This document shows, piece by piece, positions 17,361 through 27,070 of a DNA stretch of 48,552 bases; position 1 is the first letter of the stretch, and every line of letters starts with the position of its first letter. The notes under the pieces were generated by a model, which saw only the letters and a list, made by a program, of their open reading frames with translations, had not been told where the DNA came from and did not search any database. The DNA is from Chelatococcus sambhunathii (GTDB lineage: Bacteria; Pseudomonadota; Alphaproteobacteria; Rhizobiales; Methylopilaceae): the NCBI GenBank assembly GCA_031316315.1, contig JADBEO010000032.1, forward strand, positions 1 through 48,552, read 5' to 3'. A program made the translations under genes and the position numbers.

Positions 17361-18581
17361 ATGGCAGTCGGCACTATCGGTAACCTCGCACCAAACAGCC
17401 TCGAATTCTTCGAGTTCTTCGACCCCAACGCGCGCTTCAACTACGGCACCAAGTCGGAGATCTCGCTCGTCAGCCGCGACGGTTACGAGCTCGTTCTGAA
17501 GGGCGACGACTTCAAGTACGGCTCCGGCAACACGCCGAAGGACGGCACGATCACCGACATCTTCCTCTACGACCAGCATGGCGACCTGGTCGGGCGCATC
17601 GACGACGTGTCCTACTCGCTGGTGAAGTATTATGACACCGTGGTCGACAACGGGAATCCGGACAAGTTCACCGCCGACCTATTGTCGGGCGACGACGACC
17701 TCGCCGGCGGCTCGGCCCGCGACAAGCTGCAGGGCTACGGCGGCGACGACCTGATCAAGGGCTTCTTCGGCCACGATACGCTGATCGGTGACGGCGGCGC
17801 GGACACCCTCAACGGCGGCGACGGCGACGACAACCTGTTCGGCGGCTCGGGCGCGGACAGCCTGCTCGGCGGCGACGGCGAGGATCTGTTGGTCGGCGCC
17901 AAGGGCGACGACATCCTCGCGGGCGGCTATGACGACGACCGGCTCGACGGCGGCGCCGGAAACGACACCCTCAACGGCGACGCCGGCTTCGACAGCCTCG
18001 CCGGCGGCGGCGGCGACGACAGCCTCATCGGCGGCGGCGGCGGCGACCAGATCGAGGCCGGCGACGGCAATGATTTCGCGAGCGGCGGCGGCGGCAACGA
18101 CTTCATCGGCGCAGGCGCCGGCAACGACACGGTCAGCGGCGGCGACGCCAAGGACGAGATCTACGGCGACAACGGGGCCGATTCGCTCTCCGGCGACGCC
18201 GGCGACGACGCGCTTTCCGGCGGCGCCGGCGCCGACACGCTGATCGGCGGCGCGGGCTTCGACACGCTGTTCGGCGGCGGAGGCGACGACGTCTTCCAGT
18301 TCGTCAAGCAGGAGCACGGCAGCGACACGATCCTGGACTTCGATCGCGGCGACGACCTGCTCGCCTTCAAGGCCTCCGGCTTCGACAATCTCGACGCCGA
18401 TTTCGATCTTGTGACCGGCAAAAACCCGGAAGCCGACACCGGCGACGGGACCTTCCTCTACAACACCAAGTCGCACGAGCTGTTCTGGGACGCGAATGGC
18501 GACGGCAAGGGCAAGGAATTCTACATCGCGACGCTCGACGGCGTGAAGGATCTCGACAAGGGCGACTTCCTGATCGTCTGA
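17361..18581 (+). CDS. RTX calcium-binding protein, long
   Basis: A 406-residue protein. The N-terminal domain (residues 1-105) resembles that of the RTX protein at 15033 (GDDFKYGSGNTPKDGTITDIFLY). It is followed by about twenty GGxGxDxLx nonapeptides (residues ~106-313). The C-terminal module (ILDFDRGDDLLAF, FLYNTKSHELFWDANGDG) ends in KGDFLIV, a typical acidic-plus-hydrophobic type I secretion tail. The repeat region is strongly acidic and Gly/Asp-rich, with very repetitive DNA. It probably folds outside the cell on binding calcium; no catalytic domain is visible, so a matrix or surface-layer role is a guess. A strong hairpin follows the gene. Confidence 0.88.
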   Translation: MAVGTIGNLAPNSLEFFEFFDPNARFNYGTKSEISLVSRDGYELVLKGDDFKYGSGNTPKDGTITDIFLYDQHGDLVGRIDDVSYSLVKYYDTVVDNGNPDKFTADLLSGDDDLAGGSARDKLQGYGGDDLIKGFFGHDTLIGDGGADTLNGGDGDDNLFGGSGADSLLGGDGEDLLVGAKGDDILAGGYDDDRLDGGAGNDTLNGDAGFDSLAGGGGDDSLIGGGGGDQIEAGDGNDFASGGGGNDFIGAGAGNDTVSGGDAKDEIYGDNGADSLSGDAGDDALSGGAGADTLIGGAGFDTLFGGGGDDVFQFVKQEHGSDTILDFDRGDDLLAFKASGFDNLDADFDLVTGKNPEADTGDGTFLYNTKSHELFWDANGDGKGKEFYIATLDGVKDLDKGDFLIV

Positions 18582-18636
18582 ACCTGCGTCATCTTCCGGG
18601 ACGGCCGTCCGCCGGACGGTCGCCTTCGAAGCCTGC

Positions 18637-18654
18637 GGGGCGCTTCGGCGCCCC
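18637..18654 (+). terminator. GC-rich hairpin with TTCG loop after the RTX gene
   Basis: GGGGCGC and GCGCCCC form a perfect 7-base stem closed by a TTCG tetraloop, 55 bases after the RTX stop. Only a weak GTTCC follows, so it may be a terminator or a transcript-stabilising end. A second small palindrome (CCGTCC/GGACGG, 18605-18619) precedes it. Confidence 0.5.
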
Positions 18655-18676
18655 GTTCCATGTCCGGGGAGGACGC

Positions 18677-19432
18677 GTGCGTCCGATCGTTCTGGCCGCG
18701 ATCCTCGCCTGCCTCGCCGGCCCCTCGGGACGGGCGGAGCCGACCGTCGCCGCCGCCGAGGCGGCGCCGGCCGCCGCGCTCGCGCCGGAGGCCGCAGCGC
18801 CCACGGCGCCGGTCGCGCCGCCGGATCCTGCGACGCTCGAGGACGGTGCGGCTGAGGCCTCCTCGCCCGACGAGGCGAAGCTTCGCGCGATGGTCCGCGC
18901 CGAGGCTGAAAAAGTCGGCCTGCCGCCCGAGATCGCGGAGGCGGTCGCGAGCGTCGAGAGCGGCTTCGACGTCCGCGCAGTCGGCGGCGTCGGCGAGATC
19001 GGCCTGATGCAGGTGCTGCCGTCGACCGCCCGTATGCTGGGATTCGCCGAGCCGCTGCCGCGCCTGTTCGATCCCGAGACCAACATCAAATATGGCGTGC
19101 GCTATCTCGGCGAGGCCTGGAAGCGCACCGGCGAGGATATCTGCGGCACGGTCATGAAGTATCGCGCAGGCCACGGCGAGACCCGCTTCTCCTATCGCTC
19201 GGTCGCCTACTGTGTGCGCGTGCGCGAGATCCTCGCGGCGCGCGGCTTCAAGGTGACCGGGACCGTGCCGGTCGCGACCTTCGGCGATCCGGCCGGCCGC
19301 CTGGGCCCGGCGCGCGGCGTGCGGCGCCTCGCCAACGGCCGCGTGCGGATGCGCTTCAACTGGGCGAGCGTCGACAGCCGGCGCAAGGCGCTCGACCGCG
19401 CGGCCTCCGCCACTCTGTCCATCATGCAGTAG
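18677..19432 (+). CDS. Lytic transglycosylase (SLT domain)
   Basis: A 251-residue exported protein that should cleave peptidoglycan glycan strands. A signal peptide (1-20) is followed by an Ala/Pro-rich linker (22-52) and an SLT-type lysozyme fold (about 65-195). The catalytic Glu 94 lies in VASVESGFD, followed by GLMQVLPSTA and NIKYGVRYL. The C-terminal ~50 residues are basic and family-specific. The start is GTG with GGGGAGGA just upstream. It is not part of an obvious secretion-system locus; a housekeeping or surface-remodelling role near the RTX genes is equally possible. Confidence 0.88.
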   Translation: MRPIVLAAILACLAGPSGRAEPTVAAAEAAPAAALAPEAAAPTAPVAPPDPATLEDGAAEASSPDEAKLRAMVRAEAEKVGLPPEIAEAVASVESGFDVRAVGGVGEIGLMQVLPSTARMLGFAEPLPRLFDPETNIKYGVRYLGEAWKRTGEDICGTVMKYRAGHGETRFSYRSVAYCVRVREILAARGFKVTGTVPVATFGDPAGRLGPARGVRRLANGRVRMRFNWASVDSRRKALDRAASATLSIMQ

Positions 19433-19548
19433 TCGATTGAAAACGCCGCCCTCCCCGCGAATTCGCTGGACGCGCAATGCGCGAGTGGGCATGTGACGTT
19501 CTCGAGGGGGTATGGCGCGCGCCAGTTCTGCGCGCCGGTGGAGCCGAG

Positions 19549-21048
19549 ATGAGCCGAGGCCTGTTCGGGGGAGCGCTTCAACGCCGGGAGCTGCTGCTGC
19601 TCGCGCTGGGCTTCGCCGCGTTGCTCGCCGTCGGCGCCGTCTCCGTCTTCCTCGTCGAACGCAGCGTGTCCTATGGCCGTCAGGTCGCAAGGACGCTCGA
19701 GACCAAGGGCGAGATCGTCCGCGCGCTCAGCCTCGCGCAGGACGCCGAGACCGGCCAGCGCGGCTACTTGCTCACCAACGACGATCGCTATCTGCGCCCC
19801 TACGAGGTCGCGGTCGAGAACTCGGGCGCGCGGCTCCAGCGCCTCCGCGAGCTGATCGATCCGGACGGCCCGCAAGGCCCCCGGTTCAGGGAGCTGCTCG
19901 AACAGCTCGACATCAAGCTCGGCGAGCTCGCCCAGACCATCGCGCTGCAGCGGCAGGGGCGCACCGAGGAGGTGAAGGCGGTCGTCGACACCGAGCGCGG
20001 CCGCAACGCGATGCTCGCCATTCGCCGGATCGTCCGCGTGATGTCCGATCATGAGGATCAGCAGTTCGCGGAGCGGTCGGAAGCGGCGATCGCCTCCTCA
20101 AGGCTGCTGCTGGCCGCCGTCGCGATCGGGCTGGTCGGCGCGGCGGCGCTCGCCATCGGCGCGCAGCTGCTCGTGCGCCGGCAGTTCCGCGAGCTCGCCG
20201 AGGCGCAGAAGGCGCTTGCGGAGGCCAATACGGGCCTCGAGGCGGCCGTGGCGGAGCGGACCGCGGATCTGACGGCGGCGAACGAGGAGATCCAGCGCTT
20301 CGCCTACATCGTCAGCCACGACCTGAGGGCTCCGCTCGTCAACGTCATGGGATTCACGAGCGAGCTCGACGCCGCCCGGAAGGTGCTGAAGGATCAGATC
20401 GACCGGCTCGACGAGGAGGAGTCGCAGCGCGTCACATCCGAGGCGCGCGTCGCGATCGAGGAGGACCTGCCGGAGGCGATCAGCTTCATCCGCACCTCGA
20501 CCGCAAAGATGGACCGGCTGATCAACGCGATCCTCAATCTGTCGCGGCAGGGCCGGCGGCAGATCCGCCCGGAGCAGGTTCCGGTCGAGGAATTGGTCAA
20601 ATCCATCGCGGACACCATTTATCAGCAGACGCAGGCCGCCGACGCGGAGATCGAGGTGCAACCCGGGCTCCCGCCGCTGGTCAGCGACCGTCTCTCGATC
20701 GAGCAGATCTTCCAGAACCTGATCGAAAACGCGGTGAAATATCTGGACCGCTCGCGGCCGGGGCGCATTTCCGTCTCAGGTCGCAGGGTCGGCGCGATGG
20801 TCGAGTACGCGGTCGCCGACAACGGCCGCGGCATCGACGCCAAGGACCATGAGCGCGTGTTCGAGCTGTTCCGGCGCGCGGGGGCGCAGGATCAGCCGGG
20901 CGAGGGCCTCGGCCTCGCTTTCGTCCGCGCCAACGTCCGCAAGCTCGGCGGCGTGATCCGCCTGACGTCGGAGCCTGGACAGGGCTCGACGTTCCATCTC
21001 ACCTTCCCGGCCGTGCTCCGGCCGGCGCAAGAAAGTCCGGCCGCATGA
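19549..21048 (+). CDS. CHASE3-domain sensor histidine kinase
   Basis: A 499-residue inner-membrane kinase: transmembrane segment ~15-33, periplasmic CHASE3 domain ~40-175 (ETGQRGYLLTNDDRYL), second transmembrane segment ~182-204, and a coiled coil. The HisKA region follows (VSHDLRAPL, phospho-acceptor His 257) and then an HATPase domain (QNLIENAVKYLD, DNGRGID, GEGLGLAF). Between the two HisKA helices is a long insertion of about 35 charged residues, as in bacteriophytochrome-associated kinases. The signal is unknown. It overlaps the next response regulator by ATGA. ATG 19549 has GGTGGAG upstream; the open frame reaches to 19477 without support. Confidence 0.9.
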   Translation: MSRGLFGGALQRRELLLLALGFAALLAVGAVSVFLVERSVSYGRQVARTLETKGEIVRALSLAQDAETGQRGYLLTNDDRYLRPYEVAVENSGARLQRLRELIDPDGPQGPRFRELLEQLDIKLGELAQTIALQRQGRTEEVKAVVDTERGRNAMLAIRRIVRVMSDHEDQQFAERSEAAIASSRLLLAAVAIGLVGAAALAIGAQLLVRRQFRELAEAQKALAEANTGLEAAVAERTADLTAANEEIQRFAYIVSHDLRAPLVNVMGFTSELDAARKVLKDQIDRLDEEESQRVTSEARVAIEEDLPEAISFIRTSTAKMDRLINAILNLSRQGRRQIRPEQVPVEELVKSIADTIYQQTQAADAEIEVQPGLPPLVSDRLSIEQIFQNLIENAVKYLDRSRPGRISVSGRRVGAMVEYAVADNGRGIDAKDHERVFELFRRAGAQDQPGEGLGLAFVRANVRKLGGVIRLTSEPGQGSTFHLTFPAVLRPAQESPAA

Positions 21049-21479
21049 GCAAACCCAATCCCCGCTCCGTCGTGATCGTCATGATCGAGGACGATGAAGG
21101 CCATGCGCGCCTGATCGAGAAGAACGTGCGGCGCGCGGGCGTCAACAACGAGATCCTGCACTTTGCGGACGGCACCTCCGCGCTGACCTTCCTGCAGTCC
21201 GCCGATACGCAGGCCAGCGGCCCGCTGCTGATCCTGCTCGACCTCAACCTGCCGGACATGACCGGCATCGACATTCTCGGCGTGCTGAAGGGCCATGACC
21301 GGCTGAGGCGCGCGCCGGTGATCGTGCTCACCACGACCGACGACAAGGTCGAGATCCAGCGCTGCTACGACCTCGGCTGCAACGTCTACATCACCAAGCC
21401 CGTCGACTACGACACCTTCGCCACCGCGATCCGCCAGCTCGGCCTGTTCCTGTCCGTCATGCAGGTTCCCGACGCATGA
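21045..21479 (+). CDS. Single-domain response regulator (Rcp1-like)
   Basis: A 144-residue receiver with no output domain: acidic pocket EDD at residues 15-17, phospho-acceptor Asp 66 in LLDLNLPDMTG, the conserved Thr in VLTTTDD, and Lys in ITKPVDY. Such proteins relay phosphate or act by binding partners; Rcp1-type regulators pair with phytochrome-like kinases. Its 4-base overlaps with the kinase before it and the receiver-kinase after it indicate one operon and probably one phosphorelay. Confidence 0.92.
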   Translation: MSKPNPRSVVIVMIEDDEGHARLIEKNVRRAGVNNEILHFADGTSALTFLQSADTQASGPLLILLDLNLPDMTGIDILGVLKGHDRLRRAPVIVLTTTDDKVEIQRCYDLGCNVYITKPVDYDTFATAIRQLGLFLSVMQVPDA

Positions 21480-22528
21480 GCGAAAGCGCGACCGGAGGGG
21501 CGGCCGCAAAACGAGTCCTTCTGGTCGAGGACGACGAGGGTTTGCGCCGTCTCGTCGGCCGCGATCTCAGTCGCGCGGGCTATGACGTCTCCGCGGTCGG
21601 CTCCTGCGCCGAGGCGCTGGCGCTCGTCAGCGCCGAGACCTTCGACGTCGTCGCTCTCGATCATTTCCTCGGGCCGGAGACCGGTCTCGACATCCTGCCC
21701 GCCCTGAAGGCGCTGCCCGACGCGCCGCCGGTGATCTACGTCACCGGCTCCGAGGACGGCCGCGTCGCGATCGCCGCGCTGAAGGCCGGCGCCGGCGATT
21801 ACGTCATCAAGGACGTCGCGGGCGAGTTCCTCGCGCTGCTGCGCGCCGCCATCGCCCATGCGCTCGAGGAGGTCGAGATGCGCCGCGCCAAGGAGGCGGC
21901 GGAGCGCGCCGTAGTCGAGGCGCGCGACCGGGCCGAGACGCTGCTGCGCGAGGTGAACCACCGCGTCGGCAATTCGCTCCAGCTCGTCTCGGCCTTCATG
22001 CACCTGCAGTCGTCGAACCTGCCGGACGGGCCGGCGCGGGACATGATGCGCGAGACCGAGGCGCGCATCCTCGCCATCGCCCAGATCCACCGCAGGCTGT
22101 ACACCTCGCCGGACGTCCGCGCGGTCGACATGGACGAATATCTGTCGGGTCTCGCCGAGGAGCTCGAAAGTTCGCTGCGCACGGCCGAGCGGCCGCACCG
22201 CATCGACATCAACGCCGAGCCCGTGAAGATGGCGACGGACCGCGCCGTCTCGCTCGGCGTCATCGTCACCGAACTCGTCACCAACGCCTTCAAATACGCC
22301 TATCCGCAGGGCGAGGAGGGCGAAGTGCGCGTGCGCCTCGCCCGCGACGGCGCGCTGCTGTCGCTGAGCGTCGAGGATGACGGGATCGGCATGGCCGACG
22401 ACGCGCCGCCGAGCGGAACGGGCCTCGGCCAAAAGATCGTGCGGGCCATGGCCGCCTCGATCCAATCTCGGGTCGAGCGCGAAAGCACGTCGCGCGGCAC
22501 CAAGATCGTGCTGGCGTTCCCGGCCTGA
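21476..22528 (+). CDS. Hybrid protein: receiver domain plus HWE/HisKA_2 histidine kinase
   Basis: A 350-residue soluble protein. An N-terminal receiver (EDDEG at ~18, Asp 62 in ALDHFLGPETG, Lys in VIKD) is followed by a coiled coil (~125-155). A HisKA_2-type kinase comes next, with phospho-acceptor His 162 in EVNHRVGNSLQLVSAFM and an ATPase domain with TELVTNAFKYAYP and DDGIGM. It has no membrane segment. Receiver-first kinases of this type can be switched by phosphorylation from the upstream kinase and then signal onward. In alphaproteobacteria HWE/HisKA_2 kinases often feed the PhyR general stress response; no PhyR/NepR/EcfG gene is present here. Confidence 0.9.
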   Translation: MSESATGGAAAKRVLLVEDDEGLRRLVGRDLSRAGYDVSAVGSCAEALALVSAETFDVVALDHFLGPETGLDILPALKALPDAPPVIYVTGSEDGRVAIAALKAGAGDYVIKDVAGEFLALLRAAIAHALEEVEMRRAKEAAERAVVEARDRAETLLREVNHRVGNSLQLVSAFMHLQSSNLPDGPARDMMRETEARILAIAQIHRRLYTSPDVRAVDMDEYLSGLAEELESSLRTAERPHRIDINAEPVKMATDRAVSLGVIVTELVTNAFKYAYPQGEEGEVRVRLARDGALLSLSVEDDGIGMADDAPPSGTGLGQKIVRAMAASIQSRVERESTSRGTKIVLAFPA

Positions 22529-22549
22529 GGACCGGCGCGCGAGTCCGGT

Positions 22550-24253
22550 TCAGCGCGCCTCGGCAAGATTGAGCGCGTATTCCTGCGTTCCCGGATCGTA
22601 GAGCAGTCGCCACGACAGCTCGCCGCCCGCCGCTCCCAAAAGACGGGTCAGCACGTCGCGCGCGCTCTCGTTGTCTGCGCCGAAAGCGACCTTGAGCGCG
22701 CCGAGCGCAGGCGCATGGACGGTCCCGACATGGATGGGCCGGCCGAACGCGAGGGACGCGGCGTCGCAGATCGCCTGCAGCATGGCGAATCCCGAGCGCG
22801 CGCCGGGCTTGATCGTGATTCGGCTGTCGAGCGCGGGCGTGACGGCCACGAGCCGGCCGGATGCGTCGGCAGCCTCGCGCGGCACGATATGGATCATCGT
22901 GTCCTGCAACACGGCATAACGCGCCGCGCCCCGTCCGTCGGCCGCATAAGCTTCGGCGGCCTTCGTCGCGGCGTCCGCCGCATCCGCCGGCGACCGGCCC
23001 GCGGGCAGCGCGAATTCAAGCGTGGCGCTCTTCGGCCGGAGCAGCGCGTCGTCGGCGCCCGCCCCGGTCACCATCGGCGTCATCCGGCTGCGGTCGGCGA
23101 CCGGCGAATCCTCGTAGGTGACCGCGACGCCGGAGACGCGCGCGATCGCGGCGGCGGCCGCGGCCACCGGACGCGGATCGTCGACGACGATCCGATCACC
23201 GGGCTTTCCGTAGGCCGCCGGGTCCGGAAAACGGATGGCGCTGCACGCGCGTCTCGACTTCGTCGGTTTCGGATTGTAGTCTTGGGTTCGCGACTGTCCG
23301 GCGCGCGTCGAGGTCAGCTGCTTATAGTTGAAGAACGAGCCGATCTTCTTGACGCCGCCGTAATTCGTCCAAGGCGTCGAGCCCGAATCCGTCGGGGTCT
23401 GGAACTGCATCTGCTGGGGGAAGCTGGTGCCGCAGGGCGCTCGCCGCTTGGTGCGGTAATAGTCGATAATCGTGCGCCCGTAGCCGATGTTGTCGCCGAC
23501 CCAGTCGCCGTTCTCCTCCAATTCCCAGGAGCCGCCGGTGATCCGGTAGAACGCGTCGTACATCGATCCGCTGCACCAGCAGCTGTCGTCCTTCGGCTTG
23601 CCGCCGCCCGGGTCGTCCTCCTGGACGACCCCCGTGGTCCAGTCGAACTTCGGCTCGTCCTTGTTCGAGATGGTCGCGCCCCACACGCCGTAGCCATCGC
23701 GGCTCCAGTTGGAGAACTTCACCTTCTCCTTGTCGGGAAAAACAGGGCGCACCTTGATCGGAAACTGCTCGGTGACGTCGGATATCTGCGGCGGATGGTA
23801 GGTCGCGACGACCAGATCCTTCAGCGCGGTGTTGGCGTGCAGCGTCCACTTGTAGCAGATGGCCGCGAAATCATAGGTCTCGGTCGGGCATTGGCCGCTC
23901 GCCAGATGCCTGTTGGACAGGATGCCGAACGAAACCTCCCCGCAGCCCGCGCGGCGTCCGTCGCAGGGAATCTGGTCCTTGACCTCCCACGATCCGGCGC
24001 CGTGAGGCTTGCAGGTCTTCGGGTCGAACTCGGTGTGCGAGGCGAGGAAGGTGACTTCGTATCTCTTGAGCAATCCGCCGCCCGGCTTGCCCGGCAGCCG
24101 GCTCGCGTCGCAGGCGCTCCGCGCGGCGGCGAGGTCCTCTTCGGACGACAGCGCCGCGGAGCCTATCGCGGCCGGCTCGTCCGCATAAGCGGTCGCAGCC
24201 AACGTCGTCGGAGCAAGTCCGAACAAGGCAAACGTCAGCCAGCGAACATCCAT
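22550..24253 (-). CDS. Secreted protein of unknown function, two-part
   Basis: I do not recognise this 567-residue protein as a named family. It has a signal peptide (about 1-23, ending AYA), then a Cys-rich region of ~330 residues rich in Tyr, Trp and Gly (WCSGSMYDAFYRITGGSW, CGTSFPQQMQF). A C-terminal region of ~200 residues follows (about 365-565), with VAVTYEDSP, IHIVPREAADASGRLV and SWRLLYDPGTQEYALNL. The C-terminal pattern resembles, from memory, an unnamed domain found in acidobacterial exported proteins. ATG 24253 is chosen over the upstream TTG because GGGGGA lies 8 bases before it. It follows thiC on the same strand, separated by a hairpin, and need not be functionally related. Confidence 0.75.
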   Translation of the reverse strand: MDVRWLTFALFGLAPTTLAATAYADEPAAIGSAALSSEEDLAAARSACDASRLPGKPGGGLLKRYEVTFLASHTEFDPKTCKPHGAGSWEVKDQIPCDGRRAGCGEVSFGILSNRHLASGQCPTETYDFAAICYKWTLHANTALKDLVVATYHPPQISDVTEQFPIKVRPVFPDKEKVKFSNWSRDGYGVWGATISNKDEPKFDWTTGVVQEDDPGGGKPKDDSCWCSGSMYDAFYRITGGSWELEENGDWVGDNIGYGRTIIDYYRTKRRAPCGTSFPQQMQFQTPTDSGSTPWTNYGGVKKIGSFFNYKQLTSTRAGQSRTQDYNPKPTKSRRACSAIRFPDPAAYGKPGDRIVVDDPRPVAAAAAAIARVSGVAVTYEDSPVADRSRMTPMVTGAGADDALLRPKSATLEFALPAGRSPADAADAATKAAEAYAADGRGAARYAVLQDTMIHIVPREAADASGRLVAVTPALDSRITIKPGARSGFAMLQAICDAASLAFGRPIHVGTVHAPALGALKVAFGADNESARDVLTRLLGAAGGELSWRLLYDPGTQEYALNLAEAR

Positions 24254-24260
24254 GGCCAAA

Positions 24261-24297
24261 TCCCCCGGACCGAACGTTATCGGATCGATCCGGGGGA
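24261..24297 (-). promoter_or_regulatory. Hairpin between thiC and the secreted-protein gene, holding its ribosome binding site
   Basis: TCCCCCGGA (24261-24269) and TCCGGGGGA (24289-24297) are perfect reverse complements; an inner CCGA/TCGG pair (24270-24273, 24280-24283) closes a smaller loop. In the minus-strand transcript the 3' arm contains the GGGGGA used as ribosome binding site by the start at 24253. It may terminate thiC transcription weakly (only TTT follows) or limit translation of the downstream gene. Confidence 0.6.
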
Positions 24298-24324
24298 GAA
24301 ATCAGGAGGACTACTTAGCGGCCG

Positions 24325-26385
<2,061 letters not shown>

Positions 26386-26425
26386 CCGAGGCGCAGGTTA
26401 GAAGCGATCGAGGCGGGTGTCGAGG

Positions 26426-26935
26426 CTAATCGGGCCGGGTTTCTCGTTCCGCCTGCTGGCGCATGGCGTCAAGCAGCGGCGCAAGATCGAGGACGCTATC
26501 GACCAGAAAGATCTCAGGCTCGAACGGGCAGAACGCGGGAACGCCGTCGAGGCTCTCTCCATAGCGCTTCAGTGCGTTACGCGCCTTCAACGTTGCGTAT
26601 TTCCACACATCCTGCACGTCGAGCCTATGGAGCATTGACGGCGTCACCGCCTTGATGGCCTCGATCTGGAAATTGAGGATTTCGGTTTCCCAGTCCGTCC
26701 GGAGGCTCGGGTCGGCGTTCGAAGCCGCCTTCATCAAGTGAACGAAGATCTGCGTCAGGTAGCTCTCGAACGCTCGAAACTCCGCCCGGCCCACGCTCTC
26801 AATCTCCTCGGCGACGTTCTCCAGGTCGAGTTCGTTCGGCACAGCCCCCGCACGCGCCTTCAAGTCGCGCAACAGCGCAGCCTGCCGCTCGGACCAGAGC
26901 AGAATGTCGGTGTCGTAGTCGGCGACGTCGCTCAT
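26426..26935 (-). CDS. DUF29-domain protein, copy 1
   Basis: A 169-residue DUF29 protein: N-terminal YDTDILLWSERQAALLRDLKA, then ENVAEEIESVGRAEFRAFESYL, then a helical C-terminal half. DUF29 proteins are common in cyanobacteria and alphaproteobacteria, often in multiple copies; their function is not established. A closely related copy is at 28658-29161 on the same strand, and their first ~60 residues are nearly identical. The pair brackets the gntR and dioxygenase genes. The ATG has GGAGCGCTGATG just upstream. Confidence 0.88.
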   Translation of the reverse strand: MSDVADYDTDILLWSERQAALLRDLKARAGAVPNELDLENVAEEIESVGRAEFRAFESYLTQIFVHLMKAASNADPSLRTDWETEILNFQIEAIKAVTPSMLHRLDVQDVWKYATLKARNALKRYGESLDGVPAFCPFEPEIFLVDSVLDLAPLLDAMRQQAERETRPD

Positions 26936-27038
26936 CAGCGCTCCCTGACGAAGGAAGGGTCGGACAAAGCAAGCGCCTTTTCAAGCCGCGGAGCAAAGCC
27001 GGCGAGCTTGACCAGCATCGTGCCAAGCCCCAAAGTTT

Positions 27039-27053
27039 GGAATTCCGAATTCC
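27039..27053. promoter_or_regulatory. Candidate operator upstream of the GntR gene
   Basis: GGAATTCCGAATTCC is an inverted repeat with 6-base arms (GGAATT/AATTCC) around three bases, 18 bases before the regulator start codon. Its AT-rich core stands out in this GC-rich DNA. GntR/FCD proteins usually bind short palindromes near their own promoters, so autoregulation is a reasonable guess. Confidence 0.4.
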
Positions 27054-27070
27054 GGCTCTTGAATAAGCCT

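Noticed and set aside
17788-18290. Tandem DNA repeat or CRISPR-like array in the second RTX gene
   Set aside because: The repeats are 27 bases, coding for nonapeptides in frame, with variable sequence and no unique spacers.
17679-18476. 265-residue minus-strand frame of VAA/GVV repeats
   Set aside because: It is the reverse complement of the RTX nonapeptide repeats; the periodicity comes from the plus-strand gene.
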